Below are positions 61,690 to 64,000 of a stretch of DNA of 64,000 bases, piece by piece. Under the pieces are notes generated by a model. The model saw nothing but the letters and a program-made list of their open reading frames with translations. It did no database searches and had not been told where the DNA came from. Location: the NCBI GenBank assembly GCA_024138015.1, contig JAMXBB010000002.1, positions 53,783,486-53,847,485 of the forward strand, read 5' to 3'. Origin of the DNA: Lumnitzera littorea. Taxonomy: Eukaryota; Streptophyta; Magnoliopsida; Myrtales; Combretaceae. The translations under genes were made by a program, and so were the position numbers. Each line of letters begins with the position of its first letter. Position 1 is the stretch's first letter.

Positions 61690-62349
61690 CGCTAATATTG
61701 AGAAAAGGATGACCAACTTAAGTGTAAATGTTGGTATTAGAGATGATAACAATGGTGTCATCTATAATGGCTAACAACTCCACAATACTCCTAGAAGTAC
61801 AAATGAACAAATCGATGAAATGGCTAACTTAATAGCCTACCTAACTAGAGTCGTTCATGCATTAGCCTTTTGGCCTACTAATGCCACCTTAAACACTCTC
61901 CAAGTTGCTCAGCCTTCGAGAGGACAAGTCCTAGCTCAACAAAATCAAAGTAAAGAGTAGGAGAACATGTGTAGAAGAGGATTAACTTGGGTGAAGTAGA
62001 TGAAGAGGATGAAGAGGAAGGGTATATTGAAGAGGAAGAGGAAGCCTAGGTACCCCGAACTATCGATCATGTGAAGCTTCAAATTCCTAGCTCCAATGGT
62101 TCAAGGGATGCCGAGACTATTTAGATTAGGAGGAAAAGGTTGAATGTGTGTTTGATTAATATTAGTATGAAGACCACAAGAAGGTAAGAGTTATTACTAT
62201 GGAAATCTCAAGGTATGTTGCATTATGGTGGAAGAACTTCTAGACCATGAGGAGGAGAGAAGGATATAAATAAGTCAGTACTTAGCTAGAAATGAAAAGA
62301 ATACTAAAAAAAAAAAAAAAAAATTGTACCAAATGCTTATCTACAAGAC
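61690..62349 (+). pseudogene. gag fragment of plus-strand chromovirus
   Basis: An acidic stretch (GAAGAGGATGAAGAGGAAG repeats, 61990-62050) precedes IDHVKLQIPSSNGSRDAET, EEKVECVFD-like text in another frame, and a tryptophan-rich block near 62220 equivalent to 'ALWWKN' in the other copy. It has multiple stops and frame changes. It ends in a poly-A run at 62307 and is cut off by the family F LTR at 62350. Confidence 0.65.
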
Positions 62350-64000
62350 TGTAAACCCCACAAATTTTGCTTTCTAAGTATAGAAACAAACGTCTAAACT
62401 GTAGATGATTTCCCAAACTCAAAAGAGCCAGTAAGATTTAAAATCGATTAAAATCTCAATCCAAAACCTAAAGTAGATACGAAAAACCTTAAATCATCAA
62501 TTGAACCCCTAATCGCATATGAAGACCCTAAAACCTCGAACCTCATCAAAACCCTAAGATGACAATCGAAGATTTAATCGCGTAAGAATATATGAAACCC
62601 TAAATGTGTAAAAACATTAGAGATTGTGCCCTAAAGTAATAAGAACCCTAAAACTATAGCTTTAAGGATACAAAAGCACTAATTTACCATGATATACCCT
62701 AAAACCCTAATTGATAATATAATGCTCATATTTTGCCAAATCACTAGTAAAAGGTTAGAGATGACCCTCATTCATGCTTATATGATTCGAATCCTCAAGT
62801 AATCCATTAGAAACTAAGATAATGAGTCATAGAATATATTTATCTCTTAAGTATGTGATTAGGATAGTCTCACTTAGAGTTAGGGTTATAGTTGAAGATT
62901 AGGTTACATGTAGTGAACTTTAATACTCAAATTAGTACTTTTTGCATTTGTTATCCAAAGTAGTTTATCAAATGAGATATATGAGCTATAAAGACCTAAA
63001 GTAAGACCTCATTAACTATGTTTATTAATCAATTCATCAAATACCTTATTTCCTTCATTTTTCCCTTAATTTCCCTTAATTACTATATTATGTACACAAA
63101 TTTACATATGCTTAAGGAGAGTTGACCAAGTCAACACATGTTGACCAAGGTCAAAATGTTGACCAAGTCAACACATGTTGACTAAAGTCAACACTTTGAA
63201 AAGTCAACAAAATTCACTAAAGAGATAAAGAAAATATCTCTTCCTTAATGATGGCTTTTCTTTTCCTTTTCTTTTGATTTTTCTTTTCCCCTTTTTCCCA
63301 ATTGTTGCTGTCCACTTATTGTCCATATTGGTCCCACCATTTATTGTCTTCCATAATGAAAACAAAGAAAAAGAAACAAAACAAAAACATTCCCCATTGC
63401 CGTGAGCTTCTTCTTCCCATTTCACTCTCATCACTCCTCCTTTTGTCTTCTTAATTCCAACACAAGTAAAGGTATGTCTTTAAGTTGTTTTATGTTGCTT
63501 TATATTATTCATTAGTTAGTTAATTAGGTAGATTAGATAAGTAGTTATGTGTTTAGTGTTGTCTTGAAGAAGAGAAAACAAAGTTTCCATCTTTAAGTAT
63601 AGAAATCTAGGAATCATGAATAAGAAGAAAGGAAAACATGAATATGTGCACAAAGAATGTGTACATGAGGTAAACCAAAAAAAAGGGAAGCATGAGAAGC
63701 ATGGTACATGAGTATTTTCCATGTACATAACCTAAATTAAAACAAAACCTAACCATACATACTTATACTACACTAATTACACACTTAAAAACACAAAAGA
63801 ATGGAGTTAGGAAGCTTTTCTTAAGGAAAAGATTAGGCATACGAATTTGTGTATAAAAATACGTATCTAACCGTATAGGTATATGAGTATGTATACATGG
63901 ATAAATACGGTATAAACCTAAGTAGATGTATAAGTATATGTATGTATAAAGTGTAAGTACATAAGTATACATATTAGTATGTTATGAGTATAGGTAGGTA
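62350..64000 (-). mobile_element. Family F LTR, copy 3 (continues beyond window)
   Basis: On the minus strand this is the 3' part of a family F LTR, ending at 62350 (TGTAAACCCCACAAA on the plus strand). It is very similar to 43144-46659: the terminal ~85 bases differ at only a few positions. It includes the TTGAC array and the TA-rich stretch (63740-64000). It sits directly against the truncated chromovirus. Only one end is visible, so solo or full status is unknown. Confidence 0.8.
63121..63208. promoter_or_regulatory. W-box (TTGAC) cluster in family F LTR copy 3
   Basis: Nine TTGAC/GTCAA cores occur in 88 bp, the densest of the three copies. Relative to copy 2 it has one more ~22-bp palindromic unit and an unmutated box where copy 2 reads GTTCAAC. 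Confidence 0.55.

Overview
This is nuclear DNA from a flowering plant, probably a eudicot. It is strongly AT-rich, almost free of long reading frames, and packed with plant Ty3/gypsy LTR retrotransposon debris. I see one convincing intact protein gene: an intronless, kinase-less membrane protein with a legume-lectin domain (36376-37455, + strand). No tRNA or rRNA genes, CRISPR arrays or prokaryote-type operons are visible. The species cannot be named from the sequence alone.

Layout. 1-3157 is a truncated copy of a ~3.5-kb LTR (called family F here), followed by an ~84-bp triplication. 3591-6336 is an LTR of another family (family A). 7189-16238 is a decayed but structurally complete Tat-lineage Ty3/gypsy element, with LTRs, tRNA-Asp-type primer site, gag, protease, RT, two RNase H domains, integrase and an antisense ORF remnant. 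17591-20913 is a probable solo LTR. 22640-23900 holds a CA-rich minisatellite and GA tracts. 23900-30470 shows no recognisable gene. 30474-34850 is a ~280-bp repeat array split by a ~3.5-kb LTR-like insertion. 35100-37800 is the only gene-like island. 38697-39770 is a hAT-like non-autonomous element.

From 41482 to 49806 lies a minus-strand chromovirus (gag, protease, RT, RNase H, integrase). Its integrase is split by a complete 3,516-bp family F solo LTR (43144-46659) with a perfect 5-bp target duplication. 50374-55334 is a family A-type LTR that itself contains an inverted family A LTR (51352-54112) with a perfect target duplication. A related repeat with a 68-bp tandem array follows, then a second, plus-strand chromovirus of the same type as the first (60638-62349). 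That copy is cut off by a third, inverted family F LTR (62350 to the window end).

The retroelement genes are broken by stops and frameshifts, many readable as C-to-T or G-to-A changes, so they are described as relics. The most interesting non-coding signal is a WRKY-type W-box array at the same place in all three family F LTRs, with a different number of boxes in each. I found no clearly new gene system. The best leads are these W-box arrays, a tRNA-like segment inside family A LTRs, the Tat element's antisense ORF, and an altered calcium/sugar ligand position in the lectin.
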